A stretch of 64,000 nt of DNA, taken from Rhizobium sp. WYCCWR10014. Lineage in GTDB: Bacteria; Pseudomonadota; Alphaproteobacteria; Rhizobiales; Rhizobiaceae. The notes under the pieces are model-generated. The model was not told where the DNA came from and did not search any database. It saw nothing but the letters and a program-made list of their open reading frames with translations. The stretch's first letter is position 1. Every line of letters starts with the position of its first letter. Location: the NCBI RefSeq assembly GCF_001657485.1, contig NZ_LXFU01000024.1, positions 124,001-188,000 on the forward strand, written 5' to 3'. This document shows positions 1 through 7,726 of the stretch, piece by piece. The position numbers and the translations under genes are program-made.

Positions 1-1542
1 GGCCGAATAAGCGCGCGATCGACCATCGCCATCCGGTACCTGACCCCATTCTCGCGCCATGCCCGGATGCTCATCGCTCAAGATGAAGATCTTGATCGGC
101 GCTTGATGCTGTATCGCCGTCGACAGCTCTTTCATCGTCGTTTGCACCGACGCGTCGCCGGCAATGTCGATGACAAGGCGGCCGGGATTTGCGAGCTGCG
201 CCCCCAGCGCGGCAGGAAGACCGAAACCCATAGTCCCCAATCCCCCGGAGGTAATCCAGCGATTGGGCCTGTCGAAACCGAAGAACTGCGCCACCCACAT
301 CTGCTGACCGATCTCCGTGGCGATGATGGGGTCATACGGCTTTGTCAGCGCATGCAGACGCTCCAGGGCATGTTGCGGCATGATTGTACGGTCCAGCCGC
401 TCGTAGGAAAACGAATGGCGGGCTCGCCAATGGTCGATCTGTGTCCACCACGCCCGCAACCGCTTCTGGTCGGGCACGGTGGAAAGCGACCGCCAGGCAT
501 GGATCATATCCGCCAGCACATGCGCGGCGTCGCCTTGAATGCCGATATCGACGGGAACGCGTTTGTTGATCGACGAGGCATCGATATCGATGTGGATTTT
601 CTTCGAGTGAGGCGAAAACTCATGGATGCGCGAGATCGCAAGGTCGTCAAAGCGCGCGCCGATGGCGATCATCAGGTCGCAATCGCCAATTGCCATATTG
701 GCTTCATGCGAGCCGTCCTGTCCGGCGACGCGCAGCCAGTTCGGCCCGGTGGCGGGATAGGCTCCAAGCCCCATGATGGTGGACGTTATGGGAAAGCCGG
801 TGAGGTCGACGAGCTCACGCAATAATCGTGACGCCTCCGGCCCCGAATTGATGACGCCGCCGCCGGCATAGATGATAGGTCGTCGCGCTTCGGCCATCAA
901 TGCGACAGCCGCCCGGATCGCGTTCTGATCGCCTTGCATTGCGGGCTGGTAGCTCGGCAGCGGAGCTACCTGGTCAGGTGCAACGTAGGTCCCTCTGGCG
1001 AAGAGCACGTCCTTCGGCATGTCGACGAGAACAGGGCCGGGCCGACCGGCCGCCGCAATCTGGAAAGCCAGATGGATCGTTTTGGCCAGATCGTCGATGT
1101 GTTGGACCAGGAAATTGTGCTTTGTGCAGGGGCGGGTGATGCCGACCGTATCGCATTCCTGAAAAGCGTCCGTGCCGATCAGACTTGTCGGCACCTGACC
1201 GGAGAGGCAGACGATCGGAATGGAGTCCATAAGGGCATCCTGCAGCGCCGTGACCGCATTTGTAACGCCTGGTCCCGATGTCACCAGCATGACGCCAACT
1301 CGTCCCGTCGAGCGGGCGTAGCCTTCGGCTGCGTGTCCGGCGCCTTGCTCATGGCGCACCAGGAAATGTTTGATTTCCTCCTGTTGGAAGATTTCGTCAT
1401 AGATCGGCAGCACCGCGGCGCCAGGGTAACCGAAAATGTGTTGGACACCGTTGTCGCGCAGCGCTTGCAGAACGATCTCGCCGCCGTTCATGAGACGATC
1501 AGAAGGGGTATTGAGGGAAGAGTTGGCTTTCTCGCCGGTCAT
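1..1542 (-). CDS. ilvB: Acetolactate synthase large subunit-like protein (3' end outside window)
   Basis: ThDP-dependent enzyme of the acetohydroxyacid synthase family, which condenses pyruvate with pyruvate or 2-oxobutyrate in the first common step of Ile/Val/Leu synthesis. 514 codons are visible; the C-terminus lies left of position 1. The N-terminal ThDP domain has the FGYPGAAVLPIYDE stretch and the catalytic Glu at about residue 65 in VRHEQGAGHAAEGYARS. The C-terminal ThDP domain has the GDA of the Mg motif near residue 463, but where the family normally has LNN the sequence reads LSDEHPGMAREW (Ser489). The start ATG follows an attenuator leader encoding a Leu/Val/Ile-rich peptide, which supports a branched-chain role. 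A non-canonical substrate or ThDP lyase role cannot be excluded because of the Asn-to-Ser change. Confidence 0.85.
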   Translation of the reverse strand, partial: MTGEKANSSLNTPSDRLMNGGEIVLQALRDNGVQHIFGYPGAAVLPIYDEIFQQEEIKHFLVRHEQGAGHAAEGYARSTGRVGVMLVTSGPGVTNAVTALQDALMDSIPIVCLSGQVPTSLIGTDAFQECDTVGITRPCTKHNFLVQHIDDLAKTIHLAFQIAAAGRPGPVLVDMPKDVLFARGTYVAPDQVAPLPSYQPAMQGDQNAIRAAVALMAEARRPIIYAGGGVINSGPEASRLLRELVDLTGFPITSTIMGLGAYPATGPNWLRVAGQDGSHEANMAIGDCDLMIAIGARFDDLAISRIHEFSPHSKKIHIDIDASSINKRVPVDIGIQGDAAHVLADMIHAWRSLSTVPDQKRLRAWWTQIDHWRARHSFSYERLDRTIMPQHALERLHALTKPYDPIIATEIGQQMWVAQFFGFDRPNRWITSGGLGTMGFGLPAALGAQLANPGRLVIDIAGDASVQTTMKELSTAIQHQAPIKIFILSDEHPGMAREWGQVPDGDGRSRAYSA

Positions 1543-1586
1543 ATCTGGGTTCCGTCGTGAGTGAGGTGATAGGTGCGACGGGGCAT

Positions 1587-1609
1587 AAAAAAAGGCCCCG
1601 TCAGGGACC
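1587..1609 (-). terminator. Attenuator terminator of the ilv leader
   Basis: On the minus strand a 6-bp stem (GGTCCC, loop TGAC, GGGGCC, one G-T pair) is followed at once by seven T. It lies between the leader peptide gene and the acetolactate synthase start, as expected for the terminator of a transcription attenuator. Confidence 0.85.
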
Positions 1610-1617
1610 TGTTTTCG

Positions 1618-1665
1618 GCGCATGGGCGGCTATTGCCGGACGATCAGACCGTCCTGCCCATGCGC
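1618..1665 (-). promoter_or_regulatory. Long leader hairpin overlapping the end of the ilv leader peptide
   Basis: The arms GCGCATGGGC (1618-1627) and GCCCATGCGC (1656-1665) are perfect 10-bp inverted repeats, and an inner pair GGACG/CGTCC adds to the stem. In the minus-strand RNA the 5' arm lies in the last codons of the leader peptide, just after the Val/Ile codons. A ribosome stalled there would mask it, which fits a pause or anti-antiterminator stem. I found no convincing unique antiterminator by eye. Confidence 0.65.
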
Positions 1666-1700
1666 GATATCACCACTACGAGAACCATTGCGATTTTCAT
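1644..1700 (-). CDS. ilv attenuator leader peptide
   Basis: An 18-residue ORF, MKIAMVLVVVISRMGRTV, reads on the minus strand and ends in TGA. Residues 7-11 are Leu-Val-Val-Val-Ile encoded by CTC GTA GTG GTG ATA, which are exactly the amino acids made by the downstream enzyme. It is followed by a long hairpin and then by an intrinsic terminator in front of the acetolactate synthase gene. This is the classical arrangement of amino-acid attenuation, where ribosome stalling at scarce charged tRNA prevents termination. The peptide itself probably has no other function, although trans-acting leader RNAs are known for the rhizobial trp leader. Confidence 0.8.
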   Translation of the reverse strand: MKIAMVLVVVISRMGRTV

Positions 1701-1958
1701 GGCCGATAGAGCTAGCTCCAAATCTACACGTCGTCAACGTCGTCTCTGCGCAGATTGTATCTGTGGTTGAGAATATTTGAGATCAGTGGTTCGATCAGTG
1801 ACAAAGCAAGGGCAGGGGGCAACCCGTTCGCAACCTATCGACCAAAGGCAACTCTCCCGTTCCAGCGCCCGCGAAGCGATTTCGACCACTTCCTCCAATG
1901 CGCGCCGGTCAGGGGTTCCGAGCCAGCCGTCGGCGTTCGGTCCCAGTGCGAACCCATC

Positions 1959-3047
1959 CTATGGCGAGGTATATGCGCCATCGAGGATCTGCCGCGCCTC
2001 GGCCCGCGGCGCGGCGACGGAATGACGCTTAACCAGCGAGCATTCGAGCTTCGCAATTGGATAGCGCTTGCCGGGTGTACTTTCCGGGTTGAGATGTTCG
2101 ATCGCCCATTGCCCCATGGCAAGATGTGGAAGGACCGAAGTCGTCAGCGGGGGTACGAGATGTCGTGAAATTTCTTCGTCGTCATAACCCACCACCGACA
2201 TGTCCTGGGGAATGCGAAGCCCTGCATCCTTGAGCGCCTCGTAGCACCCGATGGCAGTGCGGTCGTTCTGGCAGAAGATCGCGGTGGGCGGCTCTTTCAG
2301 AGCAAGCAGTTTCATTGTGGAGGCATAGCCGGCACCGGCCGACCAGTCGCCTTCAATGACCAATTCCGGATCGAAGGGTATATCGGCGGTCGCCAGCGCG
2401 CGACGATATCCCGTCAGCCGGTCCTGCGCCGCCTGCATCCAGATTTCGCCGGTGATCGTCGCGATACGATGGTGTCCGTGCATGATCAGGTGCCGGGTGG
2501 AGCTCTGCCCTCCGGCGATCTCGCTCGGCACCACGGCGGGAAAGGCGTGGTCCGCCGTATAACAGTTCAGCAGGACCGTCGGGATGTTGAGCTTGCAGAC
2601 ATAGGAAGGAAGCTCCACCTGGCGGGTATAGATTGTCATATATATGAGCGCCGATATGCCTCCGCTCGTCAACGCCTCAATTGCTTTTGGCTCCATGACG
2701 GGATCACTGAGCGTCTGGGTTACCAAAAGGACATTGCCGGCGTTCCAGGAGGCTTGCCGCGCGCCTTCGATCGCAACGATCGCTTCCGGGCTGGTGGCAA
2801 GCTGATCCACGGCGAAACCGATGACGTTGTCCAGTCCCGAATAAGAGGCCTTCGTCGTGTAGGTCTTCTCCATGTAGCCGAGCGCGCGCGCCGCCTCCCA
2901 TACGCGATCGCGCGTCTGCTGTGAGATACGGGTGCCGGGCGTGTCGTTGAGGACGAAGGAGACGGCCGCCTGCGAGCAGCCAGCCGCCGCGGCGATGTCC
3001 ATCATCGTCACGCGCGCAGGCTTATTTTGGGTCTTGGGTTTTCGCAT
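1959..3047 (-). CDS. LacI-family transcriptional regulator
   Basis: 362 residues, the usual LacI/GalR length. The N-terminal helix-turn-helix (about residues 14-60: MDIAAAAGCSQAAVSFVLN, then RVWEAARALGY) is typical of the family. The rest is a periplasmic-binding-protein-like sugar-sensing domain with GITGEIWMQ-type and VVGYDDEEISR segments. It is transcribed away from the sugar ABC importer that starts at 3397, and the 349-bp divergent region holds palindromes that could be its operator. The most likely role is local control of that importer in response to its sugar. The effector cannot be told from sequence. Confidence 0.88.
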   Translation of the reverse strand: MRKPKTQNKPARVTMMDIAAAAGCSQAAVSFVLNDTPGTRISQQTRDRVWEAARALGYMEKTYTTKASYSGLDNVIGFAVDQLATSPEAIVAIEGARQASWNAGNVLLVTQTLSDPVMEPKAIEALTSGGISALIYMTIYTRQVELPSYVCKLNIPTVLLNCYTADHAFPAVVPSEIAGGQSSTRHLIMHGHHRIATITGEIWMQAAQDRLTGYRRALATADIPFDPELVIEGDWSAGAGYASTMKLLALKEPPTAIFCQNDRTAIGCYEALKDAGLRIPQDMSVVGYDDEEISRHLVPPLTTSVLPHLAMGQWAIEHLNPESTPGKRYPIAKLECSLVKRHSVAAPRAEARQILDGAYTSP

Positions 3048-3128
3048 TCGTGGAAACTGTCTCTCTCGGGATAATAGGGTAGGGTGGATTGATCGTCGTT
3101 TCGGCTAATTAATATTAGCATCTATCTG

Positions 3129-3156
3129 AAAGCGCTGGCAATTGCATGAATTGCAA
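3129..3156. promoter_or_regulatory. Candidate operator palindromes between the LacI gene and the importer
   Basis: The segment holds GAAAGCGCTGGC, whose centre AGCGCT has the central CG symmetry usual for LacI-family operators. Next to it is an inverted repeat GCAATT-GCATG-AATTGC at 3140-3156. It sits in the AT-rich divergent region, so it could serve both genes. No transcription start is known. Confidence 0.45.
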
Positions 3157-3396
3157 CAACACTAACAGTTATTGGCCATTGCCAGTACAACATTGCCATC
3201 TTAGCCCCTGCGCGATGAAATGTTTTGATCTGCATTGATAATACTATTTACTAATTAAATTTCTTGTATACCGTCAGGGAGCGATCGGAACCTATGCCAC
3301 TCGTCGCTTTGCGACGGCCCTAGGAGGGGGCGCGCATCCGGCCGGCCGTAAATCGGAAACGGGCCCGTGCAACTGCGGCCCCTCGGGAGGTGTATT

Positions 3397-4359
3397 ATGA
3401 AACAGCTGAAACGCAATGCAGCCTTGTTCTTCGCCGGGTTGATGCTGAGCGCGGCGCCGATTGCCGTATCGCATGCTGCCGACAAACCGACACTTGCATT
3501 CGTCGTCAACGGCGCATCCGACTTCTGGAAAGCCGCAGAAGCGGGTGTGAAGAAGGCGCAGGGCGAGATGCCTGACTACCAGATGGAACTGAAGTACCCT
3601 GAGCAGGCATCTGTCGCCGTTCAGCAACGACTTATGGAAGACTTGGTCAGTGCCGGCGTCAAGGGGGTCATGGTCTCCGCGGTCGATCCCAAGACCCAGA
3701 CGGACGGCTTGAACAAGATCGGCTCGCAGACTGCTCTCTTCACGACCGATAGTGACGCGCCGCAGACCAACCGCGTTGCCTATATCGGCTCGTCCAATGT
3801 CGACGCCGGCTTGCAGGCGGCCGAAATCGCCAAGAAAGCGATGCCGGACGGCGGCAAGTGCATCGGCTTCGTCGGCCTGCTCGGCGCTGACAATGCCAAA
3901 GAACGCATCCAGGGCATGAAGGACGGCCTGAAGGGCACGAAGATCGAGCTGACAGATGTACGTGGCGACGATATCGACCAGACGCGTGCAAAGAAGAACG
4001 TCGAGGACGCACTGGTGGCGAGCCCCGACGTCACCTGCATGGTCGGCTTCTACTCCTACAATACGCCGCGCATTTATGAGGCGCTGCGTGACGCCGGCAA
4101 ACTCGGCCAGATCACCGTCGTCGGCTTTGATGACGATCCGATCACGCTCGGCGGCGTCAAGGAAGGCACGATCGCAGCGACCGTCGTGCAGCAGCCGTTC
4201 GAGTGGGCCTACCAGGGCATGAAGCTGATGGCGGCCTACCTCAAGGGCGACAAATCAGGCGTTCCCGGCAACGGCTTGATCATCATCCCGACGGTGATTA
4301 TCGGCAAGGATGACGTCGACAAGTATGCCGCCAGCCTGAAGGCTATGTCTGGAAAGTAA
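3397..4359 (+). CDS. Sugar ABC transporter substrate-binding protein
   Basis: 320 residues. The N-terminus is a Sec signal peptide (Lys/Arg, then AALFFAGLMLSAAPIAVSHA, cleavage near A-D), so the mature protein is periplasmic. The fold is the ribose/TorT type (Peripla_BP_4): LAFVVNGASDFW near the mature N-terminus, VMVSAVDPKTQTDGLNK in the first lobe, and TVVGFDDDPITLGGVK in the second. The ATG at 3397 was chosen because GGGAGG lies 7 bases upstream and the signal peptide starts there. It is the first gene of a binding protein-ATPase-permease operon opposite a LacI regulator. The ligand is probably a pentose, hexose or polyol and is not identifiable here. Confidence 0.9.
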   Translation: MKQLKRNAALFFAGLMLSAAPIAVSHAADKPTLAFVVNGASDFWKAAEAGVKKAQGEMPDYQMELKYPEQASVAVQQRLMEDLVSAGVKGVMVSAVDPKTQTDGLNKIGSQTALFTTDSDAPQTNRVAYIGSSNVDAGLQAAEIAKKAMPDGGKCIGFVGLLGADNAKERIQGMKDGLKGTKIELTDVRGDDIDQTRAKKNVEDALVASPDVTCMVGFYSYNTPRIYEALRDAGKLGQITVVGFDDDPITLGGVKEGTIAATVVQQPFEWAYQGMKLMAAYLKGDKSGVPGNGLIIIPTVIIGKDDVDKYAASLKAMSGK

Positions 4360-4438
4360 TCCTCCTTCGCGGCGGTGGCACTTGCCGCTGCCGCGAAAGA
4401 CGTCTCATGCCGACAGCATCAGTAGCCATGGACAGGCG

Positions 4439-5980
4439 ATGAACCACAGCTCCGACATCCCGTCACCGGACGCGCTTGCAACGCCGTTCCTGTCGCTTTC
4501 CGGCGTTGGCAAGACCTATCCGGGCGTCGTTGCGCTTGAGGGCCTGTCGATCGACATCATGCCGGGCGAGGTTATCGGCCTCGTCGGCGAGAACGGGGCT
4601 GGAAAATCGACGCTGATGAAGATTCTCGGCGGCGTGATCGCCCCCGACCGAGGCACGATCCTGCTCGACGGCGCAGAGCTTCGTTTCCTCACCGTGGAAT
4701 CGAGCATCGCATCCGGAATCGCCTTCGTGCACCAGGAACTCAATCTCTTTGAGAATCTCGACGTTGCCGCCAATATCTTCCTGGGCCGCGAACCGCTGAG
4801 AGCGGGACCTTTCAAGCTCGTCGATCGCGATCGGCTGCGAGATATGGTGAAGCCGCTCTTGAAGCGGGTAGGGGCTCATTTTTCCGCCGACACACCCGTG
4901 GCATCGCTTTCCCTTGCCGAGCAGCAGATGGTGGAAATCGCCAAGGCGCTGTCGATCAACGCCAGGCTCGTCATCTTCGACGAACCCACGTCCAGCTTGC
5001 CGCTGGCCGAAACCGAGCGGCTCCTGAGCATCATCAAATCGCTGAAAGCCGATGGCATCAGTGTAATTTTCATTTCGCATCGCCTCCACGAGGTTGAGCG
5101 CGTCGCAGACCGCGTCGTGGTCCTGCGCGATGGCACGCTTGTGGGCACGCTCGCCAAGAAAGACATCGGCCACGACCAGATGGTCAAGCTGATGATCGGC
5201 CGAGTGCTTGCGGCCCGGACCGCAAAACCGCAGCGCTCGCCCGGCTCGGTTGCGCTGAAGGCAAGCGGCGTGCGCACCGAGGCCTATCCCGGGCGTCCCG
5301 TTGATCTGGAAATCCGGTATGGAGAAATCATGGGGCTTGCAGGGCTCGTTGGGTCGGGCCGCACCGAGCTTGCAAAAGTACTCTTCGGCATCGACCGGAG
5401 CTACGGCGGAGCCATTCTTCAGGACGGGCGGCAAATTGCGATCAGCTCTGCCCGGGACGCCGTCGCTCGGGGCATTTTCCTGGTGCCGGAGGATCGCAAG
5501 CGCAACGGCATTCTTCTTGATTTCCCGATCGCCCAGAACATAAGCCTTGCCGATCTCCCCAAGCTCTCCAGCCGTTTCATGCTTTCTGCTGAGCGGGAGA
5601 GGGCGGCGGCCGAAAAGCAGCGCCTTCGCCTCGGTATCAAGGCGCCCTCCGTTTCGACGCGAACCGGCACTCTGTCCGGCGGCAACCAGCAGAAGGTGGT
5701 GCTTGCCAAATGGTTGTCGATGAGCCCGAGGGTGATGATCTTCGACGAGCCGACGCGCGGAATCGATATCGGCGCGAAGAACGAGATCTACGGCCTGATG
5801 CGAGCACTTGCCGATGCCGGAGTGGCGATCCTGATGATCTCCAGCGACATGGAAGAGGTGATCGGCGTTTCCGACCGCATCGCCGTCATGCACGAGGGCC
5901 AGATCGCCGGCATATTGGAAGAGGACGAAATCAGCCAGGAAAGCGTTCTTTTGCTTGCTGTCGGCAAAAGGGTAAAATAG
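4439..5980 (+). CDS. Sugar ABC transporter ATP-binding protein (double ATPase, RbsA/MglA type)
   Basis: About 513 residues with two fused nucleotide-binding domains, as in RbsA and MglA. Domain 1 has Walker A GENGAGKST and Walker B LVIFDEPTSSLP. Domain 2 has the degenerate GLVGSGRTELAK P-loop, signature LSGGNQQKV and Walker B VMIFDEPTRGID. It energises sugar import at the inner face of the membrane. An in-frame TTG at 4382 would add 19 unconserved residues. The ATG at 4439 gives the normal family length. It lies 79 bp after the binding protein and is followed by the permease, so the three genes form one operon. Confidence 0.92.
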   Translation: MNHSSDIPSPDALATPFLSLSGVGKTYPGVVALEGLSIDIMPGEVIGLVGENGAGKSTLMKILGGVIAPDRGTILLDGAELRFLTVESSIASGIAFVHQELNLFENLDVAANIFLGREPLRAGPFKLVDRDRLRDMVKPLLKRVGAHFSADTPVASLSLAEQQMVEIAKALSINARLVIFDEPTSSLPLAETERLLSIIKSLKADGISVIFISHRLHEVERVADRVVVLRDGTLVGTLAKKDIGHDQMVKLMIGRVLAARTAKPQRSPGSVALKASGVRTEAYPGRPVDLEIRYGEIMGLAGLVGSGRTELAKVLFGIDRSYGGAILQDGRQIAISSARDAVARGIFLVPEDRKRNGILLDFPIAQNISLADLPKLSSRFMLSAERERAAAEKQRLRLGIKAPSVSTRTGTLSGGNQQKVVLAKWLSMSPRVMIFDEPTRGIDIGAKNEIYGLMRALADAGVAILMISSDMEEVIGVSDRIAVMHEGQIAGILEEDEISQESVLLLAVGKRVK

Positions 5981-6022
5981 CGGCTGCGGCCCATAGAAAT
6001 AAGTATCGGGGATGGATCTCGA

Positions 6023-7048
6023 ATGATCAAAAAAGATCTCGGACTGCTGCTTTTGATCGTCGTCGTCGGCATCGTCGTCGCCATCATCAATCCGCGCTTC
6101 CTGCTGCCGATCAACCTGGCCAACACTGCCAACCTGATCGGCTTGTTCGGCATCCTGTCGATCGGCCAAGCCTTTGTCATCATTACCGGCGGTATCGAGC
6201 TTTCCGTGGGCTCGCTCGTAGCGCTTCTCGGCGTGCTCTTCGTCGATTTCATCGCGGTCCAGGATATGTCCTGGATGCTGGCGCTGCCGCTCATTCTCGC
6301 GCTGGGCGCGGTAATAGGCGCCGTCCACGGCTGGCTGATCACCCGGCTCAACCTGCAGCCCTTCGTCGTCACCCTCTGCGGCCTGCTGATTTATCGTGGG
6401 GCAGCGCGCTTCTATACGGCCGACGGAACGGCGGGCTTTGCGTTCGGCCAAAATTTCCCCGACCTCGAATTTTTGACCGCTGGGCGATTTTACGGCGTTC
6501 CCAACACCTTCATCGCACTCGTCATCATTGCCGTGGTCATGTGGATCATGCTGCATCGCTCTGTCTTCGGGCGTTATCTTTACGCAATCGGAAAGAATGA
6601 GGAGGCGGCCCGCTATTCCGGCATCCGTACCGGCCGCATGGTCATGTCGGCCTATGTCATCTGCGGGCTGCTGACGGCGCTTTCGGCGATATATTTTGCC
6701 ATGTACACACGCTCGATCTCGCCGGCGAGCCATGGTCAGTTCTACGAACTCTACGCGATTGCCGCTGCCGTGCTCGGCGGCTTTTCGCTCCGCGGCGGCG
6801 AGGGATCGATCGTCGGCGTCGTGCTGGGGACGGTCCTGCTCCAGGAGTTGCAGAATCTCGTGAATCTACTTGGTATCCCTTCGTCGTTGAATTTCGCTGT
6901 CATGGGTGGCGTGATCCTCATCGGCGTCCTGATCGACCAACAATGGCACGCGATCCGCGCAAAGCGCCGCGTTGTCGCCGCCGCCCGGCAGACCGAAACC
7001 CGTCTTTCCAACGAAGGCAGTTTGCCAGTGGTTGCCAATCAGGACTAG
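6023..7048 (+). CDS. Sugar ABC transporter permease (RbsC type)
   Basis: 341 residues, very hydrophobic, with about eight to ten membrane spans. It carries BPD_transp_2 family features: GIELSVGSLVALLGV and an AAAVLGGFSLRGGEGSIVG segment near residue 250. It forms the membrane channel for the preceding binding protein and ATPase. An ATG with GGGGATGG just upstream fits the start. The operon ends here: about 90 bp further on a truncated transposase begins, so any downstream catabolic genes may have been lost. Confidence 0.92.
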   Translation: MIKKDLGLLLLIVVVGIVVAIINPRFLLPINLANTANLIGLFGILSIGQAFVIITGGIELSVGSLVALLGVLFVDFIAVQDMSWMLALPLILALGAVIGAVHGWLITRLNLQPFVVTLCGLLIYRGAARFYTADGTAGFAFGQNFPDLEFLTAGRFYGVPNTFIALVIIAVVMWIMLHRSVFGRYLYAIGKNEEAARYSGIRTGRMVMSAYVICGLLTALSAIYFAMYTRSISPASHGQFYELYAIAAAVLGGFSLRGGEGSIVGVVLGTVLLQELQNLVNLLGIPSSLNFAVMGGVILIGVLIDQQWHAIRAKRRVVAAARQTETRLSNEGSLPVVANQD

Positions 7049-7090
7049 GTCAGTGGATGGGACTGCCGCGCGTATCGTGACCTTGCCCGT

Positions 7091-7585
7091 TCAAATAATC
7101 CGTTTTGCAAGATCAGATCGGGCGGGTGAGGGCGCCAAGCTATCGATCTGCACGAGTTCCCCGAAACAGTCGCGCCGGCCGCGCGGCTGGAAAACCCGCT
7201 TCTTACGCTCGCGTCGCGACACCCAGATGCCGGCCTCGGTCATCCATTGACGCAGCGTCTCCTTGGCGACCGAAATATGATGCAGTTCGATCAGCTTCTC
7301 GCGCGCCAGCGTCGGACCGAAATCCAGATACCGTTCGCGGATCAGATCCAGCGCCGCATTGCGAAACTCCTCGCTGTGGCGCCGATTGCTTGGTCTCGAT
7401 CGCTTCTTCGAAACCAGGCCGGCCGCACCGGAATGGTCATAGGCCTGCAGCAGCCTGTGCATCTGACTTCGGCTGAGCCCAAGCAGCTCGGCGGCCTGGA
7501 CGACGCTCAGGCGCTGATCACGGATATTCTGAATAACTTCGAGGCGATGCAATTCTTTCTGCGACATGGTGATCATAAAGGACAT
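7091..7585 (-). pseudogene. Truncated ISNCY-like transposase (N-terminal part only)
   Basis: 164 codons where the family has about 400 or more. The start (ITMSQKELHRLEVIQNIRD, then an AAELLGLSRSQMHRLL helix-turn-helix) and the FGPTLAREKLIE-HHISVAKETLRQWM segment match ISNCY-type transposases. Similarity stops just after FGELVQIDS, where the catalytic core should begin. The last 15 or so codons (APSPARSDLAKRII) read through non-IS DNA beside the permease gene. The element therefore lost its 3' two thirds, probably by a deletion that ended close to 7048. It cannot encode an active transposase. Confidence 0.7.
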
Positions 7586-7675
7586 GACGACTCCGACCGC
7601 TCATGGTCTCGACCAGGCTGAAGGTCGTCATCCTTGCTCCCAACGTTGGCATTGACCAGAACGTCGAGAGGCGAG

Positions 7676-7709
7676 ACTGTCGCATCTCTAACTGGCCCAA
7701 CTGTCGCAT
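7676..7709. repeat. Short direct repeats at the IS junction
   Basis: ACTGTCGCAT occurs at 7676-7685 and again at 7700-7709, 24 bp apart, in the stretch between the truncated ISNCY-like transposase start and the IS30 element. These may be the remaining terminal and subterminal transposase-binding sites of the truncated element. Confidence 0.4.
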
Positions 7710-7726
7710 TACTAAATAGCCATGGA

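Noticed and set aside
67..1560. Plus-strand frames opposite the acetolactate synthase gene
   Set aside because: The minus strand is a continuous ThDP enzyme frame running out of the window with catalytic Glu and ThDP motifs.
4463..6733. A 756-codon open frame on the minus strand opposite the sugar ATPase and permease genes
   Set aside because: It is the complement of two well conserved transporter genes, has His/Asp/Gln-rich composition typical of antisense frames in high-GC DNA, and matches no family.
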